Shown: positions 35,775-45,200 of the stretch, piece by piece
Numbering within the stretch: position 1 is the first letter of the stretch
How the letters are laid out: the number at the start of each line of letters is the position of its first letter
Origin: CAVSJA01 sp963728145
GTDB taxonomy: Bacteria > Bacteroidota > Bacteroidia > Chitinophagales > Chitinophagaceae
DNA: 64,000 nucleotides
Assembly: GCA_963728145.1 (NCBI GenBank)
Contig: CAVSJA010000007.1
Location: 806,001 to 870,000, forward strand
Reading direction: 5' to 3'
Notes under the pieces: generated by a model
The model's input: only the letters and a program-made list of their open reading frames with translations
Database searches by the model: none
Told to the model about the DNA's origin: nothing
Program-made: the position numbers and the translations under genes

Positions 35775-36389
35775 TCAGTGAACCGGTGTAATCGCAGCAA
35801 GTTTCTCCAAATCATCCCAGGAATAATTCCCGGTGAATACTCCATTCTCGCCGCACAATCTTTTTCCGCCCATTGCATCATGAAATCCGCAAGAAGGATT
35901 TGACGCTTCGCCGTAGAGCACCATTTGCTTAATTCCCATTTTTAGGAATCGACGCACTGTTAGTCCTAGTAATTTACGGCCCAAGCCCATTCGTTGATAG
36001 TCTTTCAGCAAATAGATCTTGCTGAGGTTCCCCAGGTTATCGGGATGTTCTTCAGGCGGTGGCTTCACGCCTTTAGCAAAACCTACTAGTTCGCCCTTTT
36101 GATTTTCAATCACAATACAAAACCACCTCCCGGTATCTTTCCTGAATTCTTCCCGCCATTGCGACTCTCTTATTTTCCATGCCTCAGGCTTGGGAGTTAC
36201 ATTATAAGTTTGATGCCAGGTTATAACATGCAGGTTAGCGAGAGGTATGATTTCGTCTTCTCTTGCGTCTCTAAAAATGAATTGAGAAAGATCTTCACCT
36301 CTTTTACGCATCAGTTTTGTGTTAGAGTCTTTGGTAGGTCTGCGTAACGAGTTAATGTATCGCCTGAAGGAAATAATTTGATTCTTCAT
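35775..36389 (-). CDS. GNAT-family N-acetyltransferase
   Basis: About 204 residues from ATG 36389 (MKNQIISFRRYINSLRRPTK). ATG 36407 adds six residues and ATG 36311 would give a 178-residue protein closer to a bare GNAT domain. The acetyl-CoA-binding core is clear: FIFRDAREDEIIPLANLHVI, FCIVIENQKGELVGFAKG, LSKIYLLKDYQRMGLGRKLL (motif A, QRMGLG) and QMVLYGEASNPSCGFHDAMG near the end. It acetylates an unknown amine. It lies upstream of the ankyrin gene on the same strand and is divergent from the outer-membrane receptor-like gene. Confidence 0.83.
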   Translation of the reverse strand: MKNQIISFRRYINSLRRPTKDSNTKLMRKRGEDLSQFIFRDAREDEIIPLANLHVITWHQTYNVTPKPEAWKIRESQWREEFRKDTGRWFCIVIENQKGELVGFAKGVKPPPEEHPDNLGNLSKIYLLKDYQRMGLGRKLLGLTVRRFLKMGIKQMVLYGEASNPSCGFHDAMGGKRLCGENGVFTGNYSWDDLEKLAAITPVH

Positions 36390-36577
36390 GATAAGGTCCC
36401 GTAACAAAATTCAAGAGTGAAGGTAAATATTTGGATTCTAATAGGAGCAGCTGGAATAGGTGTTTCTGAGATCCGAGCTCCACTAAAGTTGCGACAATAT
36501 TTCGGTTTGTTTTTGGAGAATTATGCTTACTAGAACGGACCTTCGTTAAATTTGAAGTCCTAAGACTTCCTGAAAGA

Positions 36578-38989
36578 ATGAAAATCATTTTGATTCTTTT
36601 GATCTCGCTTGCAATTGTACCCGAGTATACGAATGGCCAAACCCGTAAGGTAATCTTGTCGGGGATAATTAAGGATTCGAAGAATAAACAACCATTACCA
36701 TTTGTAAGTATTACGCTGAAATCTGCAAAAGATAGTGCCTTTGTTGCTGGAACTATTTCCGGCGATGATGGACGATTTTCTATGCCAGATATAACCACTG
36801 GCACTTACTTGCTATTCATTTCTAATGTCGGATATCAGCAAAAAATAGTATCTGTGCTTGTTGGCGAGCTCAGTAGTTTTTTAGAGTTGGGAAGTATAGA
36901 CCTTACTCAATCCAATGGTATGCTTGGCGAAGTAACGGTTACCGGGAAGCAGGACGCTGTATCATCGAAGATGGATAAGAAGACTTTTAATCTTTCCGAG
37001 AATATCGGTCAATCGGGCGGCTCGGTATTGGAAGCCATGAAAACGCTGCCGGGAATTACGACAGACCAGAATGGAAAAGTCCTTTTACGCGGAAACGATC
37101 GAGTATTAATTCTCCTGGATGGTAAACAAACATCATTAACAGGACTCGGTTCGCAGAATGGACTGGATAATATTCCTGCATCAGCAATTGAAAAGGTCGA
37201 AATCCTGAATAATCCTTCAGCAAAGTATGATGCAAACGGGAATGCGGGGATTATCAATATTGTTTTTAAGAAACAAAAGCAGGAGGGATTTCACGGAAAA
37301 GCAGGATTATTTGGCGGGTTAGGAGCACTATGGGTGAAGAAGGAAAACTATCCGTCGATTTCAGAACAGTATACTGCTACTCCAAAGATCAATCCCAGTT
37401 TATCACTCAATTACCGCCGGAAAAAAATCAATCTCTTTCTGCAGGCAGACGACCTGTATACAAAAACTCTCAATAAGAATGAATTTGTTGATAGGTTTTA
37501 TGATAGTGGAGATACAATCAGGCAACAAACCAAAAGAAACCGGACTACCAATTTTCTAACATTAAAAGCGGGGGCCGACTTGTTTCTTGACTCGAAAAAC
37601 ACGCTCACGGTTTCAGGTTTGTTTGGCAGTGAAAAAATACTGGACAGGGGCGACGAGCCATTTTTTAATTGGGAACTTTCTGAAAGGTTAAGGCTTTGGC
37701 AATTTCTGGAGGATGAACTGAAGACAACGGTAATTGCTTCCGCGAACTGGGAACATAAGTTTGTACAACCAGGCAGACTGCTCAATACAGGATTCAACTA
37801 TACTTTTCATCGCGAGGATGAGAAGTATTTTTTTACCAATGTCTTACCCACTTATACAGGGCTTGATTCATTTAAATTGATTTCTGATGAGCATGTACTT
37901 GATTTTAATATAGACTACATTCAACCATATAGGTCTGGACGTATTGAGACAGGTTTTAAATTCCGAAGGAGATCTATTCCAGTAAATATGCAATTCAAAC
38001 CAGGTATCAATTCTCCTTTGGATACTACAGCGGGTGGAAGGGCAGATTATGGAGAGATGATTCCTGCTATCTATGGGAATTATGTTTTTGAGAGTAACAA
38101 TTTTGAATTAGAGGCGGGGCTGAGAATTGAGTATGCGGACATAAAGTATGAAGTAAATCCGAAGCATCCTGTATATAAAAGTGACGGTTATGATTATGTG
38201 CAACCTTTTCCGAATCTCCGGCTGGTTTACAAACTAAATGAACGAAACCGTTTTTCATTTTTCTATAATCGCCGCGTTGACCGGCCGAATGAGGTCGATA
38301 TCCGGATATTTCCCAAGTACGATGATGTAGAGATTATCAAAGTTGGAAATCCTGCGCTTCGTCCTCAATTCACAAATAGTTTTGAGTTGGGATATAAGGC
38401 CAACTGGAATCACGGATATCTTTTTTCATCTGTATATCATAAGCGGATGGACGCCACCATCATCCGGATTGGAAGCATAGTGCCGGGCAGCCCGCTTATT
38501 TATAATATATTCCAGAACGCGGGAAAGAGTTACAGTACAGGATTTGAGTTTGTGTTCTCCCAAAACGCAGGAGCTTGGGGCGTATTCAATCTGAACGTGA
38601 ATGGATATCAGAATGTCATTGATTCATTTACTTCAGTCAATAAATATCCCGTCCCAAATGTTTTTCACGATGAGAAAAGAAAGATTTTTTCTGGTAGTCT
38701 AAAGCTGAATAGCAGTTTTCACCTTCCTAAACAATTGGACATTCAACTTTCTGCAGTATACCAGGCGCCAGACCTTGTGCCGCAGGGGAAAACCTTTAGT
38801 CGTTTTTCAATCGACCTCGGCATAAAAAAGAATATTCAGAAGAATAGAGGAGAGCTGATATTCAATGTAACTGATCTGGCCAATACTTTAAACTACAAGA
38901 AAGAAGTGTTTGGCAATGGCTTTCATTATATCAGTACGGACTATTACGAAACCCAGGTTTTCCGGCTTGGTTACAGTTATAAATTCTAA
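36578..38989 (+). CDS. outer-membrane beta-barrel protein, TonB-dependent receptor-like with CarboxypepD_reg domain
   Basis: 803 residues. Signal peptide (IILILLISLAIVPEYTNGQ), a carboxypeptidase-regulatory-like domain (about 28-110: VILSGIIKDSKNKQPLPFVS, GTISGDDGRFSMPDI), then a plug domain with MLGEVTVTGKQDAVSSKMDK, SVLEAMKTLPGITTDQNGKV and LDNIPASAIEKVEILNNPSA. A 22-strand-type barrel follows, with a typical OMP_b-brl_3-like end (TDYYETQVFRLGYSYKF). These proteins form gated channels driven by TonB, or act as related receptors. There is no adjacent SusD gene, so it is not a classical polysaccharide-utilisation pair. The ligand is unknown. Confidence 0.88.
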   Translation: MKIILILLISLAIVPEYTNGQTRKVILSGIIKDSKNKQPLPFVSITLKSAKDSAFVAGTISGDDGRFSMPDITTGTYLLFISNVGYQQKIVSVLVGELSSFLELGSIDLTQSNGMLGEVTVTGKQDAVSSKMDKKTFNLSENIGQSGGSVLEAMKTLPGITTDQNGKVLLRGNDRVLILLDGKQTSLTGLGSQNGLDNIPASAIEKVEILNNPSAKYDANGNAGIINIVFKKQKQEGFHGKAGLFGGLGALWVKKENYPSISEQYTATPKINPSLSLNYRRKKINLFLQADDLYTKTLNKNEFVDRFYDSGDTIRQQTKRNRTTNFLTLKAGADLFLDSKNTLTVSGLFGSEKILDRGDEPFFNWELSERLRLWQFLEDELKTTVIASANWEHKFVQPGRLLNTGFNYTFHREDEKYFFTNVLPTYTGLDSFKLISDEHVLDFNIDYIQPYRSGRIETGFKFRRRSIPVNMQFKPGINSPLDTTAGGRADYGEMIPAIYGNYVFESNNFELEAGLRIEYADIKYEVNPKHPVYKSDGYDYVQPFPNLRLVYKLNERNRFSFFYNRRVDRPNEVDIRIFPKYDDVEIIKVGNPALRPQFTNSFELGYKANWNHGYLFSSVYHKRMDATIIRIGSIVPGSPLIYNIFQNAGKSYSTGFEFVFSQNAGAWGVFNLNVNGYQNVIDSFTSVNKYPVPNVFHDEKRKIFSGSLKLNSSFHLPKQLDIQLSAVYQAPDLVPQGKTFSRFSIDLGIKKNIQKNRGELIFNVTDLANTLNYKKEVFGNGFHYISTDYYETQVFRLGYSYKF

Positions 38990-39046
38990 AGGAAAATTCT
39001 TTTTTTGAGTATCTTAAAAAACTTAGGCAGATGGGAGAAATAAGTT

Positions 39047-40150
39047 CTATTTCAATGTAATTTGATCCATCTTCTCAAACTTCGCCTTTACTCCCCATCC
39101 TCCGAAATTCTCAGAAACCAGGAACCAAATTTCATTATTTCCTTTCTTAAGCGGTAGATAAATCCTGTCGAAGTAACCTATCGTTCCAAGATATCGATAG
39201 TCGCGAGACATGAAATTATCCGCGCCGGAAAATATTGGTTGGTCGTTGAGATAGACGGTTACAAAATCACTGAATCCGAAATTCATTGCGATCATCTGAT
39301 CGGTTGTAGATTCGAGGTCGATTCTGGCGATGATTGACCTATTCGTATCGGTCGGTTGAATGAATTTAGCAAGATTAATTGTGCCCGAAGGCTCACTTTG
39401 CTGTGTAGTAAATTGGACTTTACTTTTAATATCTGGCTTTAGTTGAAATTGTTGGTTGAATAATTTCCCATCCAATGCATTCGATACCTGCCATTTGGTA
39501 ATAACACCATCTTTGCCATTTGGAGGCACTGAAGGTTGAACCGGTGGACTGCCTTGTTTCTTAGTATATTGAAAGTTGGCCACGCGAAATGGAGAACCGG
39601 AGACAATTCCCATCTTCCCAGCTTTCCACTCTCGTTTAAGTTCCGTCACTTTCATCAAGGGATTCTGCATATCGTCAATATAGATCTCAGCCTGGAGCCC
39701 ATGGACATCGATCTTCAAATGATGCCATTCATTGAATTTGTAAGTGAAGGCTTTTGAATATCCTTCCCCATGATACAACTGCCATCCAGCCTGTCCATTG
39801 AAAATCGGTGTGTATTGAGTAGCATCCGGGTTGCCGGATTGGTGGGGGCGTATATAAAAATTCTCAAAGTTATTTGTGTCGACATAGCGGAACGCAAAAC
39901 CGGGAAACCCTCTTTGCGGGCTGACGCTAAAATCTGCTTCGATCACACCGTCGAGCAGTTCCACATCTTTGAGAAAGATTCCACCCTGGTTGACCAAAAA
40001 GCATTCCTTACCCAAATAATTTTCCACGGTCGGTGCCTTGCCCCATACTTCCCATTTATCAAGTGACATGGGGGCTTTAACGGCCTGAGCGATTGAACTG
40101 AAGGCGGTTGCGAGGAAGAGAAATCCGCAAAAGGCAATTGATGTTTTCAT
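39047..40150 (-). CDS. secreted protein with LamG/3-keto-glycoside-hydrolase-like domain
   Basis: 367 residues with a signal peptide (AFCGFLFLATAFSSIAQA). Residues about 30-200 form a concanavalin-like jelly roll (GVIEADFSVSPQRGFPGFAF, NFENFYIRPHQSGNPDATQY, FNEWHHLKIDVHGLQAEIYI), as seen in LamG and DUF1080-type domains. The C-terminal third has a galactose-binding-like look (SIIARIDLESTTDQMIAMNF, DFVTVYLNDQPIFSG, KKGNNEIWFLVSENFGGW). No catalytic residues are assigned. It probably binds or processes a glycan in the periplasm. It is divergent from a membrane-anchored regulator-like gene that also carries a concanavalin-like domain. Confidence 0.72.
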   Translation of the reverse strand: MKTSIAFCGFLFLATAFSSIAQAVKAPMSLDKWEVWGKAPTVENYLGKECFLVNQGGIFLKDVELLDGVIEADFSVSPQRGFPGFAFRYVDTNNFENFYIRPHQSGNPDATQYTPIFNGQAGWQLYHGEGYSKAFTYKFNEWHHLKIDVHGLQAEIYIDDMQNPLMKVTELKREWKAGKMGIVSGSPFRVANFQYTKKQGSPPVQPSVPPNGKDGVITKWQVSNALDGKLFNQQFQLKPDIKSKVQFTTQQSEPSGTINLAKFIQPTDTNRSIIARIDLESTTDQMIAMNFGFSDFVTVYLNDQPIFSGADNFMSRDYRYLGTIGYFDRIYLPLKKGNNEIWFLVSENFGGWGVKAKFEKMDQITLK

Positions 40151-40257
40151 GACAATAATTTTAAATTATGTTTTGCAATAAACAGAGGAATTCAGGAAAT
40201 TCATGTTCATATGCGGGCCATTTTACAGCCATTTAAAGCTCAAATGCATTAACGGTC

Positions 40258-41544
40258 ATGATCAATGGCGAAAGGGACTATATTATTATATGCAAAAAGC
40301 TGATCGAAGAAAGATTCCATTTCGGTAACGGGAATGGCAAGCCCCGGCAACGCGATCTTGAAGGTCTGGCCGATGCGATAGAAGAAAAATCAGGAATCAA
40401 ACTCAGCCTTTCGACCTTGAAAAGATTATGGAAGGACGATTATGATCAGACTCCACATCCTTCCACCCTCCAGGCACTGGTTTCAATCCTCGGGTACAAA
40501 GACTGGCAGGACTTTAAAATGAAGGAGCATCTTTTGGTAAAAGAAGAATTGCTTCCTGTACAGAATAAGCCAAAAGGAATTGTATTTCGTTGGGTGATAT
40601 TGGGGCTCGTATTATTTGGACCCGCTTTAATTTGGATAATTGGATTCAAAACAAAACAGGAGTCAAAGAAAAAGCCAATCATAAAAGGCCCAGTTACCTT
40701 TACTGGGAATAAAACAGTTGCAGATGGAGTTCCCAGCACCATCATTTTTAATTATGACCTAAGCAATGTAGAAGCTGATAGCTTTTTCTTCCAGCAATCC
40801 TGGAATGATGAGGAAAAAGTAAAGATCGATCCCAAAGAACATTATTATTCGAATATTTATTTATATCCCGGTTTTCATCGCGCAAAGTTGATTGCAAACG
40901 ATTCTATAATTAAGAGGGTCAAAGTACATATCACAACGGATGGTTGGTTGCCTTTGGCGCGTTATCAGTTCACAGATAGCCAACCAATGTATGTGAAAAA
41001 AGATAAGATGGTTAAGGATGGAAACTTGCATCTGACCAAAGAAGATCTTGAGGAATCCGGGGTTAAGACGGAGAATGAATTTGTTTTCAGCTATTTTAAT
41101 GTCCGGGAATTCGGGAATATCAACAGTGATAATTTTACTATTGAAACCAGGTTCAGGGCAGATAGCATCAGTAAACAAATCTGCCCCGGTTCTGAAATTG
41201 TGATTGCAACCGAGGAACATATCTTTTTCGTGCGTTTGATGGGAAGGGGATGTGAGCGAAACGCCGGTATAAAGATGGGGGAGAATTTTCGGGAGGGATT
41301 AAATTCGGATCTTTCTGTTTTTGGTAGAAACTTATTCGAATGGCAGGATCTGAAAATTCAGGTAGCTGCAAAAACCGCAACGATCTATCTCGATGGCCAG
41401 CTTGCGTATACTTTATCATTCAAACAGGATTTTGGAAAGGTTGTAGGCCTCTTGTATCATTTTAATGGACCCGCGGCGGTGGACTATGTGCGATTAAAAG
41501 ATGGAAATGGAAATCCAGTTTACCAAGATGAGTTTGTTAAGTGA
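40258..41544 (+). CDS. membrane-tethered putative DNA-binding protein with periplasmic LamG-like sensor
   Basis: 428 residues without a signal peptide. Residues 1-95 are soluble and helical, with a possible helix-turn-helix (RDLEGLADAIEEKSGIKLSL, STLKRLWKDDYDQTPHPSTL, QALVSILGYKDWQDF). A single transmembrane helix follows at about 108-130 (VILGLVLFGPALIWIIGF) with positive residues on the cytoplasmic side. The outer part has a PKD-like segment and a concanavalin-like domain (NFTIETRFRADSISKQICPG ... EWQDLKIQVAAKTATIYLDG). The layout suggests a one-component regulator that senses an extracytoplasmic ligand. It is divergent from the secreted LamG-like gene by 107 bp, so that gene is the obvious candidate target. 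The function is inference. Confidence 0.7.
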   Translation: MINGERDYIIICKKLIEERFHFGNGNGKPRQRDLEGLADAIEEKSGIKLSLSTLKRLWKDDYDQTPHPSTLQALVSILGYKDWQDFKMKEHLLVKEELLPVQNKPKGIVFRWVILGLVLFGPALIWIIGFKTKQESKKKPIIKGPVTFTGNKTVADGVPSTIIFNYDLSNVEADSFFFQQSWNDEEKVKIDPKEHYYSNIYLYPGFHRAKLIANDSIIKRVKVHITTDGWLPLARYQFTDSQPMYVKKDKMVKDGNLHLTKEDLEESGVKTENEFVFSYFNVREFGNINSDNFTIETRFRADSISKQICPGSEIVIATEEHIFFVRLMGRGCERNAGIKMGENFREGLNSDLSVFGRNLFEWQDLKIQVAAKTATIYLDGQLAYTLSFKQDFGKVVGLLYHFNGPAAVDYVRLKDGNGNPVYQDEFVK

Positions 41545-41622
41545 AGCCGTGAGCTATGAGCTGCGAGCCACGAGCTCTTTTGGGTGAAGCTCGGGGCTTG
41601 TAGCTCACAGCTCATAGCTTAT
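41545..41622. repeat. inverted GAGCNNN heptamer array
   Basis: Starting 2 bp after the sensor stop codon: GAGCTAT, GAGCTGC, GAGCCAC, GAGCTCT. It is mirrored by GCTCGGGGCTTGTAGCTCAC and AGCTCATAGC to about 41621. The word family is the same as at 16065-16140. Confidence 0.85.
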
Positions 41623-41645
41623 TCGTGGAGGATTCTCAGCAAATT

Positions 41646-41834
41646 TTAATGCTCTTTTGTCCGATTATTCACTCGTTTTTTCTTCTCTTCAATTTTTTCT
41701 TCGAGCGTTTTTTCATCTTCAATATCTGCAGGATCGGGATCATTGTTTTCCAATGCTATAAAATTGATATGATTATCCCGGTTGGCTTCCTGGGGCACAT
41801 CAAGTTGGCGATCCTTTGGTTTTTTAGGTTTCAT
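41646..41834 (-). CDS. small acidic/charged hypothetical protein
   Basis: 62 residues from ATG 41834 (MKPKKPKDRQLDVPQEANRD). The sequence is strongly charged with a central acidic stretch (NNDPDPADIEDEKTLEEKIE) and a basic end (EKKKRVNNRTKEH), predicted disordered or a short coiled coil. I do not recognise a family. Biased, non-repeat composition supports it being a real gene. The frame remains open to 42134 but that extension crosses the riboswitch and a palindrome on the other strand, so it is not believed. Confidence 0.55.
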   Translation of the reverse strand: MKPKKPKDRQLDVPQEANRDNHINFIALENNDPDPADIEDEKTLEEKIEEKKKRVNNRTKEH

Positions 41835-41949
41835 AATTTTATGTTTAAGTTTTATTATGGAATAGGTGAATAAATTGCCGTGCCCGACAGGTGTGAATTG
41901 ATGAAGACATAAATCATCGTGGCATAGTTTTTTGGTTATTTTATTTGTT

Positions 41950-42038
41950 CTCTTTTTCTTGGGGTGTTTCTGCAAAGAATCTGAGAGTATACCCATTGAA
42001 CCTGATCTGGTCAATGCCAGCGTAGGGAGAAGAAGAGA
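41950..42038 (+). ncRNA. TPP (thiamine pyrophosphate) riboswitch, THI element
   Basis: The conserved THI box is complete: GGGGTG at 41961, CTGAGAGTATACCC at 41981-41994, TGAACCTGATCTGG at 41997-42010 and AATGCCAGCGTAGGGA at 42013-42028, flanked by pairing pyrimidine (TCTTTTTCTT) and purine (GAAGAAGAG) strands. These sequences bind TPP and normally repress thiamine synthesis or transport genes. A UUCG-capped terminator follows at once. No coding sequence on this strand follows: two palindromes and the convergent dnaE2 remnant come next. It is therefore an orphan riboswitch. Confidence 0.9.
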
Positions 42039-42040
42039 AT

Positions 42041-42071
42041 GGAAAGGCCCGGTTCGCCGGGTCTTTTCTTT
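42041..42071 (+). terminator. rho-independent terminator with UUCG tetraloop after the TPP riboswitch
   Basis: GGAAAGGCCCGG, loop TTCG, CCGGGTCTTTTCTTTT: an 11-bp stem including a G-U pair, capped by the stable C(UUCG)G tetraloop and followed by a T-rich tract. It lies 3 bp after the riboswitch and is the expected expression platform. Confidence 0.82.
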
Positions 42072-42072
42072 T

Positions 42073-42137
42073 GAGATGACATCTGCCCCCACATGCTCTC
42101 TGTATTTGAGAAAACATACGGGGGCAGATGTCATCTC
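42073..42137. repeat. palindrome GAGATGACATCTGCCCCC
   Basis: GAGATGACATCTGCCCCC at the left is mirrored by GGGGGCAGATGTCATCTC at the right around a 29-bp centre. It starts 2 bp after the riboswitch terminator. It is related to the palindrome at 42205-42268. Confidence 0.85.
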
Positions 42138-42204
42138 ATATTAGGGTCTCACCAATTTTGATGCACGGGAGAGAGTCTCTGATTACTTGCGAAGTCCTTA
42201 GTAT

Positions 42205-42268
42205 GAGATTACATCTGGCCCTGTAAGGTGCTCTAATGCATAGACGCTTTGGGGCCAGATGTCATCTC
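42205..42268. repeat. second palindrome of the GAGATKACATCTG family
   Basis: GAGATTACATCTGGCCC on the left faces GGGGCCAGATGTCATCTC on the right around a 30-bp centre. It ends 2 bp before the dnaE2 stop codon (42271). Length and loop match the first palindrome, so the two look like copies of one REP-like unit. Confidence 0.85.
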
Positions 42269-42270
42269 CC

Positions 42271-45200
42271 TCATCTAAAATTCCTTCCCTCATAAAAAAC
42301 TTTCTCAGGAGGTTTCTTTTGTATTTGAGCACGTTGCTCTAAACCAGGTGGGAGAGATCTTTCATCAGGTCTGGCTAGTGTAAGTATTGGAATATCTTCT
42401 TTTTTTGAAATAGTCAGATGTCTTAGCAATTTTGAAAAATCATAACAGGCACTTACAATAACATGTATCACTTCACCTTCAACCTGCAATTTGCCTTCTA
42501 CCATGATCAATCTTGATTGTAAAATTTCCTTCCTGAATTTTTCAAATAAATTTTCAAAAATAACCAGGTTGGCAAAACCTGTTTCATCTTCAATCGTCAT
42601 AAAACAAACACCTTTGGCTGTGCCGGGTCTTTGCCTCACCAAAACAAGACCGGCAACTTTTACATGCTGACCATCTTACAGCAGTATTTAATTCATTTGT
42701 TGAAAGAATATGAAGCTGTTCTAGTTTTTCCCTGACAAAACTTACAGGATGCGCTTTTAAGGATAAAGAGATTGCTGCATAATCATGAACAACATGTTCG
42801 GAAATTGATCATTTGAGGTAGCGATACATTTCTCATCTGATTGCATCTGCTGAAGGCTGACCTTCAAAAATTGCAACTGGCCTGTCTTTTGCTGAAACTT
42901 CCCATAATGCCTGCCGGCGATCAAGTCCAATTGATCGAAATGCATCTGCATCTGCTAATTTTTCGAGAACCGCTATCTGTTACACCCGCATCACGCAACT
43001 CATTTACATTTGAATATATTATTTTTCCTTGCCGATACAAGAATTTTCATATCCTCTTCACGCAATCCCTTTACCTGCCGGAAACCCAGACGCAGCGCAC
43101 AATATTTACCTGATTTTTCTTCCAGCATATTATCCCAATCCGAATAATTAATATCAACCGGTCTTACTTCAACTCCATGCTTTCTTGCATCAATAACAAT
43201 TTGCGCAGGTTGATAAAAACCCATCGGCATACTATTCAGTAATGCACAGGCAAATACATCGGGATAATAACATTTTATCCATGGACGAAACATATACCAG
43301 CAATGCAAAACTTGCTGCATGACTTTCCGGAAAACCATAACTTCCAAATCCTTCCAGTTGTTTAAAAACACTCTTGGCATATTCCTGTGTATATCCTCTT
43401 CTCATCATTCCATTGATCAATTTTTCTTCAAACTGACGTCACCATTCCATTTGCTTTAAATGTTGCCATGCTTCGTCGTAATTCATCTGCTTCTGCTGGT
43501 GTAAATCCTGCAGCAACAATTGCAATCTTCATTGCCTGTTCCTGGAATAAGGGAACACCCAATGTGCGTCCCAGAATTTCTTCCAGTTCTTTTGAAGGAT
43601 ATTCAACCGGTTCTTCTCCATTTCGTCTTCGCAAATAAGGATGCACCATATCTCCCTGTATCGGACCCGGACGTACAATGGCTACTTCAATTACCAGGTC
43701 ATAAAAACATCGTGGCTTTAATCTGGGTAACATGGATTGCTGTGCACGGCTTTCAATTTGAAAAACACCAATCGTATCTGCATGACAGATCATTTCATAC
43801 ACTGCAGGATCATCCTGTGGAATATTTGCCAGCGTTAGATCAAGTCCATAATGTTGTTTTGCAAGATCAAAAGCCTTTGCGGATACAGGTGAGCATGCCA
43901 AGCGCCAGCACATCAATTTTTAAAAATCCAAGTGCATCAATATCATCTTTGTTCCATTCAATACAGGTCCTGTCTTCCATTCGTGCATTCAGGATCGGGC
44001 ATAGATCAGATAATTTTCCACTCGTAATCACAAAACCACCTGTATGCTGACCAAGTTGCCGGGGAAAACCCATAAACTGTTTTGTGAGTTGTAAAACTTT
44101 TTGCAGATGTTTATCATCCGGATTCAATCCCTGTTCCGCTAATTCGTTTTCCTTCAAACCATTCATCAGTAAATTCCCAAATCGCATCGGATAAACCGTT
44201 GATCGTATCAACAGATAAACCCATTGCTTTGCCAACATCCCTGATCGCTCCTTTTTGATGTTGTTGTGTAACGGTTGCAACAATTGCAGCCCTGTCCCGT
44301 GCCATATTTATTATAGATGTATTGCATCACTTCTTCCCTTCGTTCATGTTCAAAGTCCACATCAATATCCGGAGGTTCATTACGTGCACGAAGAAATAAA
44401 TCGTTCAAATAAGAAATCAAATTTGGTTGGATCAACTGAAGTAATACCGAGACAATAACAAACGGTTGAATTCGCTGCAGATCCACGGCCCTGGCAAAGA
44501 ATTCCTTTTTCTCTTGCAAATCGTACAATATCATATACAGTGAGAAAATAAGAGGCATAATTCATTTTCTCAATAAAAACAAGTTCATGATTTATTGTCT
44601 GCAATGGTTTTTTCCGGAAGAATTTCTCCAAATATTTCTTTACGCTCCTTTCCAGGCAAGATAGCTCAATTCTTCCTGGGGGGTTCGTCCTTCCGTAGTG
44701 ATTTCTTCCGGGTATTCATATTTTAATTCATTCAGGGAAAAACTGACAGGCATCTGCAATTTCCTGTGTTCGAAGTATTGCATCCGGATATTGCCTGAAT
44801 AATCGTAGCATTTCATCATTTGACTTCAAATGTCTTTCTGCATTTGGATGTAAGCGAAATCCTGCATTATAGATGGTGCATTTTTCCCGGATACAGGTAA
44901 GAATATCCTGTAATTGCCTTCGTTCGGGATCATGATAATGTACATCATTGGTTGCTACCATTGGAATTTGAAACCCGGTGGATAATTCTGAAAGCCGGAA
45001 TAAATATTTGCTATCATCACCCATATATTTTCGCGATGCTGCGATATAAAAGTTATTTCCAAAAGCATTTTTATATTCCTGTATTGAATCTTTAAATACG
45101 GATTCAAATTCAAATGAATCATTCAATGAATCCGGGGGAATAATAACAAAGATTATATCCTTAGAATATTCAAATACATCTGATTTATACAAATGGCATT

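Noticed and set aside
36352..36804. Minus-strand frame of 150 codons over the GNAT start and receptor 5' end
   Set aside because: It overlaps two well-supported genes and shows no domain or signal sequence.
41646..42134. 162-residue version of the small charged protein
   Set aside because: The extra N-terminal part is the reverse strand of the riboswitch, terminator and a palindrome; ATG 41834 gives a compositionally uniform protein.
41950..42270. TPP riboswitch regulating dnaE2 or the small 62-residue gene
   Set aside because: Both genes are on the opposite strand. Only an antisense effect on dnaE2 would be possible, and nothing shows it.
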